A DNA stretch of 64,000 bases, from contig NC_088319.1 of assembly GCF_910592395.1 (NCBI RefSeq), positions 1,986,001-2,050,000 of the forward strand, read 5' to 3'. Both the position numbers and the translations under genes were made by a program. Shown here piece by piece: positions 1-10,580 of the stretch (positions are counted from its first letter, which is position 1; every line of letters starts with the position of its first letter). Source of the stretch: Lineus longissimus (lineage: Eukaryota; Nemertea; Pilidiophora; Heteronemertea; Lineidae). The notes below the pieces were generated by a model. It saw nothing but the letters and a program-made list of their open reading frames with translations. It was not told where the DNA came from and did no database searches.

Positions 1-1860
1 GCCGGACAACTCGGCTGCCATGAATACATTCAACATTTAACAACATGTGATGGATTCAAGGTTAATCACAAAGATCACTTTGGAAAGAGTTCACTCCACT
101 ACGCCGTAGAGATTGGGAATGAAGAGACAATACATGAACTTCTAGAAGCTGGTTGTGATGTTCATGAATTAGACTTAGCACGGAAGTCAGTTTTGCACCA
201 TGCTGCAATAAATGGACACTGCAATCTTATAGGATTTTTCATTGAAAAATATAGGTTAGATCCATATCAGGCTGATGTTGATGACAGGAACTGTCTCCAT
301 TATGCTGTGATCTATCGAAATGAGGACGTAGTGGCCCTGTTGATGGAGAAATACAGTGATCCTAGGAAGGATGCAAGGGACTATCGAAACAAGACACCGA
401 CTGACTACTTGCATCAGTGTGAAGAAGGCAGTTTGACATCAAAATACCTTCGAGGCTGGACATCAGGAGTTACTGCAATTGAGCTTGGTAACACCAAAAG
501 TGATGATCATACTGCCGGAGAATGCTCTGATATTACAAATATTCCTGACTTGTGCAAAATTTCAGAACAACCATACATTGGGTCTGTAATGACAATCACA
601 GGACACGATAATGTAAAATTTGTCAAATATGTTAAAGAAAAGGTGCGACAAGTTATAAAAGAGGTACTACCACAGATCACAAAAGTGGAGGTTATTGGGG
701 TTGGAAGTTCATTTGAGGCATCAAAGCATGGCATGCCTGATGAATTTGATTTTTTGCTGAAGTTGGAACATATTCGTTTTGAAAAATCTGACAAACATGA
801 AGGATATCAAAATATGAAGAATTCTAATCTTAGAGATGAATCTGTGGGACCTGTCATTGGGTCATATGGGATGTGGATGTGGAGCAGACTCATGGAATAT
901 TGGAGTGATTGCGTATCAAACAAAAAGGCCACACGAAGTGATGGTGATCGCAGCTTCTGTATGTTATCGCCACCACAGAGACATCCTGATCGTAAAACCT
1001 GCACGACATGGATCTGGCTGTACAGTGATGAAATGTTTACCGACTTGCCAATATCAATAGACTTGGTGCCTGCCATTGAGGTTGACATGCCTCTAAAGAG
1101 AAACTGGGAATCAGCATTGATGATTTTTAAGAGAGAAGAGTGGAAACAACCAAAAAAGTACATAGTTCCTAAAATTCCATACAGGACCAGCACGGTAGCA
1201 CAAGACATTAAACCTGACGAACTTAATCAGATTGGGCGGGTATCCTACCCAACAATAGAGGTGGATTACCTCAAAGCTTTGGATAAACGGGTGAAGGCTG
1301 TCTTCATCACAGCAAAATGTGTGAGAAAGGCAGAGGTATGTGGCTTCAAAATTAAGATCAACAAGGGTGATATGGTATGTGGCTACAAAATTAAAAACAA
1401 CAATGTCAATATTAAGTCGGTCAGTGAGTTAGTAACCAGCTACAGATTGAAATCTGTATTCTTGCATCTGGTTGAACTGTTTCTGAAGTCAGACATGTCC
1501 CTCGGGAAAATGGTCCTGATGGTGTATGAACATTTAGAAAAGTGTCTCGAGAGAGATAATCTACCAATGCCCCTGAATAATAATGTCAATGTGTTGGCTG
1601 GGTCCAAGCTGAGTACAGAAGACAGCCTCCAGGTGACCAGGATCATGGCAAGGTTTGTCAGGCGTCTGTACGAGAGGGATGTCTCAGCTGAACAACGGGA
1701 GAGAGACCCAAGAGAAGAGGCTCAGGGACTAATGAGACTAAGAGCAGAGTACGAGCAGGAACTGGATGAATGGACTAAGACTAAGAGGGGTGGATCTTGG
1801 ATTGATCTGAGCAGGAAACCAACACTGAATCCAGTCCTGTTTCCAAAGCTTCCCAGGTAG
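1..1860 (+). CDS. Ankyrin-repeat cGAS-like receptor (Mab-21 nucleotidyltransferase), copy 1, 5' end outside window
   Basis: The reading frame is open from base 1 to the TAG at 1858-1860 (619 codons), so the true start lies upstream; the ATG at 193 is only the first internal methionine. Codons 1 to about 140 are degenerate ankyrin repeats. A Mab-21/cGAS-type nucleotidyltransferase follows: a GVGSSFEASKHGMPDEFDF motif (about 706-753) with catalytic Glu (742-744) and Asp (748-750), a third Asp in SIDLVPAIEVD (1060-1062), and an SYRLKSVFLHL helix typical of the family C-lobe (about 1438-1470). Known cGLRs make cyclic dinucleotides that activate STING; that role is inferred. No clear cGAS-type HCCC zinc thumb is visible. 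It is nearly identical to the gene at 37331-41636 except for clustered patches. A charged, Arg/Glu-rich C-terminal tail ends the protein. Confidence 0.9.
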   Translation, partial: AGQLGCHEYIQHLTTCDGFKVNHKDHFGKSSLHYAVEIGNEETIHELLEAGCDVHELDLARKSVLHHAAINGHCNLIGFFIEKYRLDPYQADVDDRNCLHYAVIYRNEDVVALLMEKYSDPRKDARDYRNKTPTDYLHQCEEGSLTSKYLRGWTSGVTAIELGNTKSDDHTAGECSDITNIPDLCKISEQPYIGSVMTITGHDNVKFVKYVKEKVRQVIKEVLPQITKVEVIGVGSSFEASKHGMPDEFDFLLKLEHIRFEKSDKHEGYQNMKNSNLRDESVGPVIGSYGMWMWSRLMEYWSDCVSNKKATRSDGDRSFCMLSPPQRHPDRKTCTTWIWLYSDEMFTDLPISIDLVPAIEVDMPLKRNWESALMIFKREEWKQPKKYIVPKIPYRTSTVAQDIKPDELNQIGRVSYPTIEVDYLKALDKRVKAVFITAKCVRKAEVCGFKIKINKGDMVCGYKIKNNNVNIKSVSELVTSYRLKSVFLHLVELFLKSDMSLGKMVLMVYEHLEKCLERDNLPMPLNNNVNVLAGSKLSTEDSLQVTRIMARFVRRLYERDVSAEQRERDPREEAQGLMRLRAEYEQELDEWTKTKRGGSWIDLSRKPTLNPVLFPKLPR

Positions 1861-1947
1861 TGACATTCAGTTACATCACACCAGTTTCTTCCTCGGTGTA
1901 GTTCAACCCTTTCTTCTGGAGACATAACCATGAACCTTTCAAAGCTG

Positions 1948-1953
1948 AATAAA
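1948..1953 (+). terminator. Poly(A) signal AATAAA of cGLR copy 1
   Basis: A canonical AATAAA lies 88 nt after the stop codon, with no further splice donor obvious before it. It is conserved in copy 2 at 41724-41729. This supports the exon at 1-1860 being the terminal exon. Confidence 0.6.
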
Positions 1954-2305
1954 TGATAAATGCACTTAAGTCTATATGCTTGCAGCAAAAAGTCCTTATG
2001 TCTCCTCAAATGCGTGGTTCTGCAATATATTGTGTCTATTCAAGCATTGTGGGTCTCTGGTAGCGCGCTGCAGACGGAATCAAAACTGAGGTTCCTAATG
2101 TAACCAATGGTTAACAACCACAGGCTTCGTCATCAATGATAACTGTTATGAATTCGGTGCTCATTGACTGATTGAGTTTATTTAGCTCATGTGTAAGTAA
2201 CTCAAATGAAATGGCTACGGCCGTGTGTGAGCATCGGATCAATCTTTCGCAGACAAGTTATAACCATTCTGCTAAAGAAACATGCTATATATGGGTTAGG
2301 GGCAG

Positions 2306-2530
2306 AAGCAGCACAGTGGAAGAGAGTCGGCCTCTGGATCGAGAGCTCGTGGGTTCGACTCCCAGCTGAGTCACTGCTCGATTCCCCTACTGGTCGAGTT
2401 CAAGTGAGCGTCTTCTGGTTGCTCCTTGAAATCCGTGATTGATTTCTGTGGAGACCAGGTAATCATATGGTACCCCAAAAGTGCTTTGAACAGGGAAACA
2501 TTGAAAAGCGCGATATAAGAACTCAACGTG
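2306..2530 (+). mobile_element. tRNA-derived SINE
   Basis: A box-A-like segment (AGCACAGTGG, 2310-2320) and a box B (GGTTCGACTCC, 2352-2362) are spaced as in a tRNA promoter. The body ends with AAAGCGCGATATAAGAAC, a tail of the type seen in many SINEs and their partner LINEs. The anticodon arm is not tRNA-like, so this is a SINE and not a tRNA gene. It is present in copy 2 at 42080-42305. Confidence 0.7.
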
Positions 2531-4173
2531 ATTATTTTATCATAGTTTAGACTGGCTGATTTGCCAAATATCATTTGACTCTTGTGACCTTGAATATTTG
2601 GTCAAATCTAAGGTGCTCAGCTGACAGATTGGAGTGGGCCAATGAAAATGAGCCCACAGCGACATGTAAATATGGAATTGTGCAAATAGTATCAGAGCTG
2701 GTACCTATTAAATATTGCAGACACATTTATACTATATTTACTATCCTTTGTACATATTACAGAGAAAATCGGATGACCATAGCTCAAACACTGGGACTAT
2801 AAGAGCAGTTATGGAAATCAGACATTTTTGATAGTTCGCGCAACTATCTATTTTTTTATGTATTTTAATGTATCTTGATCATTCTCGTTTCACAATGTTA
2901 CTTAATTAGCTTCCAACAATCATTTAGCACAGCTTAGTTAAGAATAACATTTAAACAATTTTTTATAATTTGTTTTAATGAGCTTGTTTCATGTGTTATT
3001 GAGATGTTGGATCAGCCACTCAAAAACATGTTTGTGTTGGGCTATTTTTGAATTTCTGTCCCCAGGTGAATTTGTGTTGTAATACAAATGTAGTAGTTAC
3101 ATGTACTAGATTTCTTTGTGAATCTAATGTTATTATCTAAATTCAGATTTTGGACTCCAGACTGGGAACAAACATAATTAGTTTTCCTCTCTGTGATGAT
3201 GAATGCATATTGAATTTATGAAGTTTTTGAAGCCAAATAGCAAACTCATGCCATTTAATCTCTTTGACCTCGAACATTAGGTCAAATGAAAAACTTGTAT
3301 GAGAGGTGCCTATGATGATAATACTGTCATTAATTGAAGATTTGCTGCACTTTTTATTTTTTAAGTTTTGGCCCTCTGGTGGCTAATTAAGGATCAGATT
3401 GAACTGAAATTAAGTGTCAAAGGTCATCTGACCGAGGGGATTATGTGTACAAAATTTGAATTTCATAGGAGGTTATCTTGATATCAAACATACCTTATCT
3501 CGGTATCACACATCAATTGTACTGTAGAAGAACAAAATGAAACATACCTGAGCAAACCCAAGATAAAATAACTGATAGTCGGTCATATTTATCCCAGGCA
3601 GGGGGTGCTCTGACCCGTGAACTTTACGCCAGTCCTGATAAGCCTGAAAAACAAGACATTTCAGAGTTAGGGCGCATGTCAAATATCACGAGGCTGAGAA
3701 AATGAACACGCTGGATCTCTCTCCCAGGCCTTTCAATTACATTGACACCCTTAATACACCTTGTAATTTTTTAACCTTTTTTGGGGACATGTTTTTTTTC
3801 ACTATTAAGCCTTTGGGGACATTTTGTTGTGGCAAGCCATCGAAATAAGTTAAAAATTCAGTGGGCATTTGAAGTACGTCTCTTATTTTTTGTCGCCACA
3901 TGAAAATGACACATTTGGGTGTATCAAGCATTAATTTATGACATTAAGGAACAGAATTAAGCATGTTGAGGCATAGAAAAGGCTTCAGGGGTCAATTACC
4001 CCTAATATTCACGTCTCTTTTTTCATGATTGGCGAAAATTCATGAAAGAGATAAAAACTTTCATGGTTTTTAGTTTAGTGGATTATGAAATAGCTTCCAG
4101 TTTTTCAAACCAATAAGTATTTTTTCGGAATTTTGATTATTACACATCTACATATAGGTTAATCTAGGTTTTT
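2531..4173. other. Intergenic, no gene recognised
   Basis: AT-rich DNA with only short open frames, shared with copy 2 at 42306-43969 with small indels. Frames such as 3737-3931 (minus) are not kept in copy 2. No recognised feature. Confidence 0.6.
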
Positions 4174-4233
4174 GGCTTGACCTAGGTTGTATAGGCTTGA
4201 CCTAGGTTGTATAGGCTTGACCTAGGTTGTATA
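4174..4233. repeat. 20-bp minisatellite, 3 units
   Basis: Three tandem copies of GGCTTGACCTAGGTTGTATA, each containing the palindrome CCTAGG. Copy 2 has about seven units with two sequence types at 43970-44103. Confidence 0.9.
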
Positions 4234-4344
4234 ATACTATTTCTTATTGGTCAAAATGAATTCAGGATTCTCTTTATATATTCGTTAAATGCTTTAGGTT
4301 TGAAGCACTTTAACTGGGATGTTGATCAATGATAATTCTAAAAC

Positions 4345-4565
4345 ACCTTGGTTACAATGAACCACAGTTTACAGTGTATAACGCACTCAGTGCCTCATTT
4401 TGACGGCAGCAGTTATGATCAGGCAACCACGGCCTGCGTTGGTGCAAAATATGGAAGCGGTGAAAAGCAGTCAAAATCTCATTTTTTTGTGTAGATTGGT
4501 GTGTTTTATAATAGAAATGGATACCTCACTGATAGTAATGGTTGTCTCTCACCAAACACTGCTCG
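4345..4565 (+). repeat. Unclassified dispersed repeat, family R1
   Basis: About 220 bp resembling 10915-11150 (same strand) and, inverted, 17225-17400. Shared blocks include a CCTCATTTTG-(n)-GGCAGC segment, GCAAAATATGGAAG, AAAAGCAGT and a stretch ending in GGTTGTC-CACCAA. No TIR or coding potential was seen. Copy 2 equivalent at about 44220-44440. Confidence 0.5.
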
Positions 4566-5544
4566 GGGAGAAGCGATTTTGCCCAAAATCTTATCTGCCA
4601 AATTGGTTTTGACCAATATTTTAGATGAGACATCATTGGTATAAATTTCTAAACCATTTAAAGCCTGATCTTCACCACTTCACAGAAAATATTTATTGCA
4701 ACTTTGCGAGACTGAGGTATTCTGAATGGCAGCTTTGGTAATTTACTGCGGTAGCTGAGCATGATTTTCATACAAGATTTTCCAGAGTGAAAACTTTTGT
4801 TCTTCGAGTATTTTGGCGTCAATATGATGTAAACAACATTTTGCTCCAGAAACTCGGGCTTTATGGGGTGGCATTTCCGTGGAGACTCGGGCTCCAACTT
4901 GTTAAAAGAACTTCTCAAACTGGGACCATATTCTCATGTACTTGTCCGCCAAACTTGGTATATTTTCTATTTCATGTTGAGTATGTTTCAACTTCACTGA
5001 GTTCTATTGTTTTGAGTATTCAGGGGCGGAGCTAGCATTTTGGTTTGGCGGGGGGGAGCAGAAGTGTTTTTGGGTGTGAAATATGACACTGCTTGAAATT
5101 AATGGGCCAAAATCATGGTCAAAAACACATTTTGGTGACTTCATGAGGCTTTTTGCACCTCCCCCCTCGTAGCTACAAACCTGAGATAGGGCGATATGTT
5201 GGACAGGTTGTAAACAGTTCATATTAGGGAGGTTGAGATCTGGGACTTATCACAGATCGAGTATGGATAAAAACGTACAGAAAATTCGTCCTCTTTCTAC
5301 CGAGTATTCTTCGTTTATGTATAAGGCTCCTTGATAAGTTGAAGACACTATCAAGGCAGAAATATTTGAATGCCTTTTATGTCGAAAGAGTTTTGGCTGC
5401 AAAAACGAAAATCTGATTACTGAGTCTAAATTACCATGGTAACTCAGAGTCGTTGTAAGACCGGTAATTTGGTATTACCACGTTCTGGTCTTGGTGGGTG
5501 GGATTGTGTATAGTCCATTCATAAACCTGTTGTCTGTGTTGTTT
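4566..5544. other. Intergenic, no gene recognised; copy-specific 236-bp block
   Basis: Non-coding. About 4662-4897 is missing from copy 2, where flanking sequences meet near 44527. The direction (deletion in copy 2 or insertion in copy 1) cannot be told from two copies. The rest is collinear with 44530-45170. Confidence 0.6.
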
Positions 5545-5723
5545 AGTAGAACCTCTCTATTAAGGACACCATTCGGTGTGACAAGTGTTGTACTTAATAG
5601 AGAGGTGTCTTGATAAGAGAGCTCAAATTGAATGGAAACGATCAATTTGGGACTAAAACTAGTGTCCTTAATAGAGAAGTTGTATTTAATAGAGTGGTGT
5701 CTGCTTAGGGAGGTCAACTACTG
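5545..5723. mobile_element. Pogo/Tc1-like MITE, degenerate
   Basis: Ends TAGTAGAACCTCTCTATTAA and an imperfect inverse ending in CTACTG, with internal GTGTCCTTAATAGAGA palindromic blocks. The termini resemble CAGTnGAACC ends of pogo/Tigger-type elements. No transposase. A cleaner member is at 19310-19468. Confidence 0.6.
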
Positions 5724-6155
5724 GTATTGGGTGTTATTATGCTATTTCATAAATATGCAAAATTGCAATTTCACGAACTTGCGAAATAAAAGGTTGACAA
5801 ATACTTCTGGGTTTACGGTAATGTTGGGCAATAAAATTAGATTTAAGAAAAACTGAACTCTGAAGAAATCGGTCCAGTATCTTTTGCACAGCGGATCAAA
5901 AGGACGCGGACATTCACTTCTGAATAGTATAGTAAACCATGATAAAACTTGTGTATGTTATCTAAATATTTGTATTTCATCATCTTCTACTTGTTGTAAG
6001 ACTTTGACTTTAACTTGGATGTTGTAGATCAATAATAAATTGAATTCTCTACCTGAACCTTATTTACATATTTTACAGATCTTCCTGGTCCCCCTTCATT
6101 AGAGATTTTTACGTGAATTTTCAGCCCCTTTTCATCTCTTCCTCAGGAGTGTACT
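5724..6155. other. Intergenic, no gene recognised
   Basis: AT-rich and non-coding, shared with copy 2 (45351-45782). It ends with two acceptor-like tracts (…TTTTACAG near 6080 and …CTTCCTCAG near 6147) just before the 108-bp repeat block. A transcribed exon there cannot be excluded. Confidence 0.4.
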
Positions 6156-6477
6156 ATGGCACGGCTTGACAAGCCAGCCACGGAGGAATGCCTTTATGGC
6201 CTCATGTTTGGCGTGGAATCTTTGCCAGACAGGCTACAACCCGAGCACTTCCAATCAATGACTATTTCTACCCCTCGGTGGAGCAGCAACAACTCCCCAA
6301 ATTGGCTACAACTGGCAAAACAGGGATCTTTGCCAGACAGGCTACAACCCGAGCACTTCCAATCAATGACCATTTCTACCCCTCGGTGGAGCAGCAACAA
6401 CTCCCCAAATTGGCTACAACTGGCAACACAGGGATCTTTGCCAGACAGGCTACCGCCAGTAACCATTTATACCCATC
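6156..6477 (+). repeat. 108-bp tandem repeat block with open frames
   Basis: Starts with ATGGCACGGCTTGACAAGCC and holds nearly three copies of a 108-bp unit (units begin about 6229, 6337 and 6445). The length is divisible by three, so frames stay open. It leads directly into the 63-bp array. Copy 2 equivalent 45783-46104, where the first codon is GTG. Confidence 0.8.
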
Positions 6478-6912
6478 GAACCAGGGTCCTAATGACCACT
6501 GTGGTCAGAGACCTGTGCCAATACCGTGGCCCCTCGCAGGGAACCAGGGTCCTAATGACCGCTATGGTCAGACCTGTGCCAATACTGCAGCCCCTCACAT
6601 CAAACCAGGGTCCCAATGACCGCTGTGGTCAGAGACCTGTGCCAATACTGCAGCCCCTCACATCAAACCAGGGTCCTAATGACCGCTGTGGTCAGAGACC
6701 TGTGCCAATACTGCAGCCCCTCGCATCAAACCAGGGTCCTAATGACCGCTGTGGTCAGAGACCTGTGCCAATACCCCGGCCCCTCACATCAAACCAGGGT
6801 CCTCATGACCGCTGTGGTCAGAGACCTGTGCCAATACTGCAGCCCCTCACATCAAACCAGGGTCCTAATGACCGCTGTGGTTAGAGACCTGTGCCAATAC
6901 CGCAGCCCCTCC
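6478..6912. repeat. 63-bp minisatellite, 7 units
   Basis: Seven copies of a 63-bp unit beginning CCAGGGTCCTAATGACCGCT and containing a GACC-n5-GGTC hairpin. Copy 2 has 13 units (46105-46917). One unit (near 6570) lacks two bases and the last carries a TAG, yet long frames persist because the period is a multiple of three. This argues for a VNTR rather than a selected protein. Confidence 0.9.
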
Positions 6913-7470
6913 TACCTGATACTTACACTAAAGCAGCCTTTAACCCTCCGTTTTCGGCTATATTTTCACCAACCGTCTGCTGACCATTTATCTGAAGCGA
7001 AGAAGGTTGGTTTGATTTACGAAAGAAGAGACACGAATCAGCACCTGCTATCAAATCATGAAATAGTCACAGCTACCGGAGCAAACCTACCGTCTGCATT
7101 TAAACTAAACGTGAAAAGCAGGGCACGACTAACAGAACTTCCATCAGGGTTTTAGCTGGTACTAACAGTGATGACGCAGCCATACGCACTGAGGCTATAC
7201 ATGGGGGTTTCAGGAGCCATTCTAATCACCTCGACCACACTTAGCATTAGTCGGCAGAGAAAAGGTGACACACCACGAAAAAATGAGTCGCATGTCGCAC
7301 AGAAGATGAGCCTAAAATGACACCAGGAAATAACAGAAGAAATTGATGTCGTTAGATTTTACAAAAGGCGGACAACAGTGAAATGAACAACCAGTCCATC
7401 TCAACCTGTCAAGCTCGGAGCGACATGCGACTCTTTTTATCGTGGTTGGTCAAAACTACAAAGCACATCA
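6913..7470. other. Region 3' to the Penelope-like element, no gene recognised
   Basis: Shared with 46918-47440 with small indels. It may include the 3' end of the minus-strand Penelope-like element, but no terminus was located. Confidence 0.4.
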
Positions 7471-7747
7471 CTTTGGTTGTTCTTGGCGTTCGGTGATTTT
7501 TCGATCGAGTTGCATTGGATTCGATGGAATGGAGCCAAGCTCGAAGAGTTTTGTGCGGACAAGCTGCTTAATTGTTGGTAAGTGTGACAGAATTGAATTG
7601 GACACCGTACTGTTGTCTCCCTGTACCAATGATGGAAACGCCAGAGGAGTATGAGGGAGGTTACCAGGACGTGTTGTCCATAATGTTAAGTCCCAGCGGC
7701 GACATGGTGCGCAGACGATGGATCCAGGAAGACTCTCTGGAGAGTCT

Positions 7748-8298
7748 TTAGGCCTTGGCGACTGTACCATCTGGGGCGATGTGCATAAATTCTAGGACAT
7801 AGATTGAGAAGTCCTGGAGGCCATGATGATCTGGGAGGTTGAAATGATGTCCTATGACATCCGTTGCAATGTTTTTGGTAAAACTGTAGAAGTGATTTTG
7901 AAAACGTTCTGGTAAAGATCGTTTGGTTTCGCCGACGTATTGTATGTGACATTGACGGCATTCGATGCAATAAATCACATTATTGCTTTTACAACATATT
8001 TTTGTCTTTGTGTTGTATGATTTGCCTGTGGTATGGCTGGTGATTTGACCAGACGTGTCCAGACGGGGGCAGTATCTGCATGTCCTCGGGGAAAGACAAT
8101 TCCACCGAGGTTGGGAGGCAGTAGTGGTGTTGGTAACTGCGCGAAGTTGGCCTAATCTGGCTCGGACTAGGTCGTCTCTGAGGTTTTTTGATCTTCTGAA
8201 GCCATGTATGATTGGTGTCTCATACAGGTGAACAGTAGTTTTGTGTCTAGCTAGGATGTCCCTGTTTTCTTTAAGGTTTACGGCTGGTTTTGTCAGTG
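7748..8298 (-). pseudogene. PLE GIY-YIG endonuclease domain
   Basis: Minus-strand frame with IYCIECRQCHIQYVGETKR followed by LPERFQNH, matching the GIY-YIG nuclease signature (YxIxC…C…YVGET…R…H). In PLEs this domain nicks target DNA to prime reverse transcription. A linker upstream contains clustered Cys residues. The domain is open to its stop at 7748, but is cut off from the RT by the MITE at 8303-8596. Confidence 0.85.
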
Positions 8299-8302
8299 CC
8301 GG

Positions 8303-8596
8303 TGTAAAAGTAACCCACGACCTACCTAGCTGGAGTCCGCCGGACTCTAACTCCTGGGAATCTAAGTACTACGGTCCTGGACGGCTAGGAGCTGGAGTCC
8401 TAGGACATAAAAAGAAATCTAAGCCCCCAGTAATCAAACTCCTACCTTCCTTTTATATATATAGGAATCGTAGCCCAGGAAGGGAAGTCCGGTTAGGACA
8501 ACTGTTCCAAAGGAATGGGAGCCCGTAGGGCCCCCATTCCTTGGGAACCAAGGTCCGTAGGACCTTGGTTCCGGGCGGACTTGCATTTCTTTTACA
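8303..8596. mobile_element. Hairpin-rich MITE inside the PLE (TSD CCGG)
   Basis: A 294-bp insertion bounded by CCGG (8299-8302 and 8597-8600) with TIRs TGTAAAAG/CTTTTACA. Inside are hairpins with 3-nt loops: GAGTCC-GCC-GGACTC, 8512-8540 (13-bp arms, one mismatch) and 8544-8572 (13-bp perfect arms, loop GTA). The superfamily is unknown. Copy 2 keeps the left part only (48295-48562). Confidence 0.75.
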
Positions 8597-8600
8597 CCGG

Positions 8601-10250
8601 GTTGTAGGTTGTGACAAAGAAAAATGGGGGTTTTTCTTCATCATCAGGGGCCCCTTGGGTGGCGATTGGGTTAAGTAATGCGTTGCGATCTTGCATGTGT
8701 GCTTTTACCATGGCTTTCTCTATCAGTAGCTTGGGGAAGCCTTTGCGGACGAAATGCTGTGCTATCTCGGGTGCATGTTTCTCGAAGTCCTCCCGGTTCG
8801 AACATATTCTCCGAATTCTTAGGAATTGTCCATGGGGTATGCAATTTTTGCATGACATTATATGGGCTGATGAGTACAACAGGTAGTTGTGAGCATCGGT
8901 GGGTTTGGTGTACAGATCTGTGTATATCTGACCGTCAGTAGTGACGTGAATCTGAGTGTCAAGGAACGTGACGCTGGTCTCTGAGATTTCGGCGGTGAAT
9001 TTGATGGTTGGATGTGCCGAGTTTAGTGACGTCACAAATTGTTCAACCTCCTCTCTGGTTTGTGGGAAGAGAGCGATCGCGAAGATGTCGTCAATGAATC
9101 TGCCCCAAAAGAGTGGTTTCGTGGGGTTAGTTTATACATGCCGCTCTTCAAAATCGGCCATGAAGAGATTTGCGAATGAGGGTGCCACTTTGGTCCCCAT
9201 GGCTGTGTCTGAAACTTGCATGTATAGTTCTGGTTGTTGAACTGGAAGTTATTTTGTGATAAAACTAAGTCCAAAAGTTTGATGATGAACTGGTTAGTAG
9301 GGCCTATTTGGGCGCCCCTGTTTCTTAGATGGCGTGCCACAGCTCTTTTACCCTCCCATGTGGGTATGTTGGTATAGAGGGATGTGACATCTAAAGTGAC
9401 CAGCAGGATGCCAGGTGGGATTTGTCCCTGGGCTGTCATGGACTGTTGAAAATGGGTTGTGTCCTTGATGTATGAACGTGTGTTCTGAACCAATGGTTGT
9501 AGAAAATGGTCCGCTAATTGGGAGATGCGTTCTGTGGGGCAATCATCAGCAGACATAATGGGCCTACCTGGTGGTGGCAGTGTCCCTTTATTTATTTTTG
9601 GCTGTAAATAGAACTCGGGAGTTTTGGGTTCCGTTTGGGCGACATCATCATACATTTTTTTTGAGTGATTTCACCCGTTTGCAGCATGTCCTTAAGAAAG
9701 GATGTGACATTGTCCGCGTGGGTTTGGGTCATGCTATCGAGGGTCGGACAGTAGTGTGTCCGATTTGACAGTTGACGTTCCGCTTCCTTGATGTAATCAC
9801 TTCTGTTCATGATTACTACGGCAGATCCTTTGTCTGCGGGTTTTATAACGACCTGAGGCATGTCCTTGAGTTGGATCAATGCTTCTCTTTCTGCCCCGGT
9901 GAGGTTGTGCGAGGCAGGTGAGTATAGAGGGATGCGATCGAAGTGGTATTCATTCGTCCTGATAAAAGCCTCAAGATCTGGGGGACCAGGGGGTTCCATT
10001 TTGAGGGCAATTTTAATTTGCGTTCAAGATCGTTGGGCCTGGTGGGGGTTGGGTCTGAGTCAGCGTCACTTTCATAAAAAATGCCCTGCATGCGTCTGAG
10101 ACTGACATGGAATTTATCCAAGTCCTTGAAAAGTTCTCCGAAATCGGGTTCGCCTGGTGTGGGGCAAAAATTCAGACCTTTGCTCAGAAGAGAGGTCTGA
10201 GCTGCGGTAAGAGTTATGTCGGACAAATTGATAACATACTCAGTGTTCAC
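8601..10250 (-). pseudogene. PLE reverse transcriptase, frameshifted
   Basis: Pieces in different minus-strand frames carry PLE RT landmarks: VVIKPADKGSAVVIMNRSDY (about 9800-9850), GRPIMSADDCPTERISQLAD, LDVTSLYTNIP and a WGRFIDDIFAI catalytic motif (Asp pair at 9087-9092). The order is that of Penelope-type RTs, which are related to telomerase. Frame changes near 9650, 9230 and 9100 disable it. The copy-2 fragment keeps longer open pieces in places but has lost its C-terminal RT part by deletion. Confidence 0.85.
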
Positions 10251-10517
10251 TTTCGGGGTGGGTGTCCCCCTGGAGTTTAATAAATGGTCATTATTATTAT
10301 TTACAGAGTGATGGATTGCAGGAAATTGGTGTGTCCTTAGTTCATGAAGGCTCTGATCAGCGCTTCTGTAATTAAGCCAAACAGCTACAACCCCCTCTTA
10401 GTCCGGTCTCACAGACGCACTACAGCTCCCTCTCACCACAAAGAGGAAACTGGACTCACCCAGAAGTGAGTCTTAAAGGGCTCAGCAGGCACACCGTCCT
10501 ACTACACTCAGTTCTAG

Positions 10518-10570
10518 TCAAATAGCATCACTGATGAGGTCACCGCTACACCGAAACCGTTTCATTTGAT
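10518..10570 (+). ncRNA. Candidate type-I hammerhead ribozyme motif
   Basis: Contains CTGATGA (10531-10537), a GGT/ACC stem II (10538-10540 with 10550-10552), then GAAA (10553-10556), and outer arms TCAAAT (10518-10523) and ATTTGA (10564-10569) that pair as stem I. Hammerheads are known in PLEs. Weak points: it lies on the strand opposite to the PLE coding strand, stem III is minimal, and stem I has an asymmetric internal loop. In copy 2 (50255-50314) the core is identical and the one arm change gives a G-U pair. Confidence 0.35.
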
Positions 10571-10580
10571 AGCGTAAAAC

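Larger units (their letters stand above)
7470..10580 (-). mobile_element. Penelope-like retroelement (PLE) with GIY-YIG endonuclease, decayed, copy 1
   Basis: Read on the minus strand, the order is an N-terminal region (10250 downward), a PLE-type reverse transcriptase, then a GIY-YIG endonuclease ending at 7748. Several frameshifts break the frame, and a 294-bp MITE separates RT from endonuclease. The element is at the same place in copy 2 (47440-50320), so insertion predates the duplication. Ends are approximate. A candidate hammerhead motif lies upstream of the coding part. Confidence 0.85.

Noticed and set aside
836-1060. Plus- and minus-strand ORFs overlapping the cGLR exon (also 40277-40996 and 37342-37548)
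   Set aside because: Shadows in other frames of the real coding exon.
2306-2380. A tRNA gene
   Set aside because: Box A and B are present, but no acceptor stem or normal anticodon arm can be drawn, and the sequence continues into a SINE body and tail.
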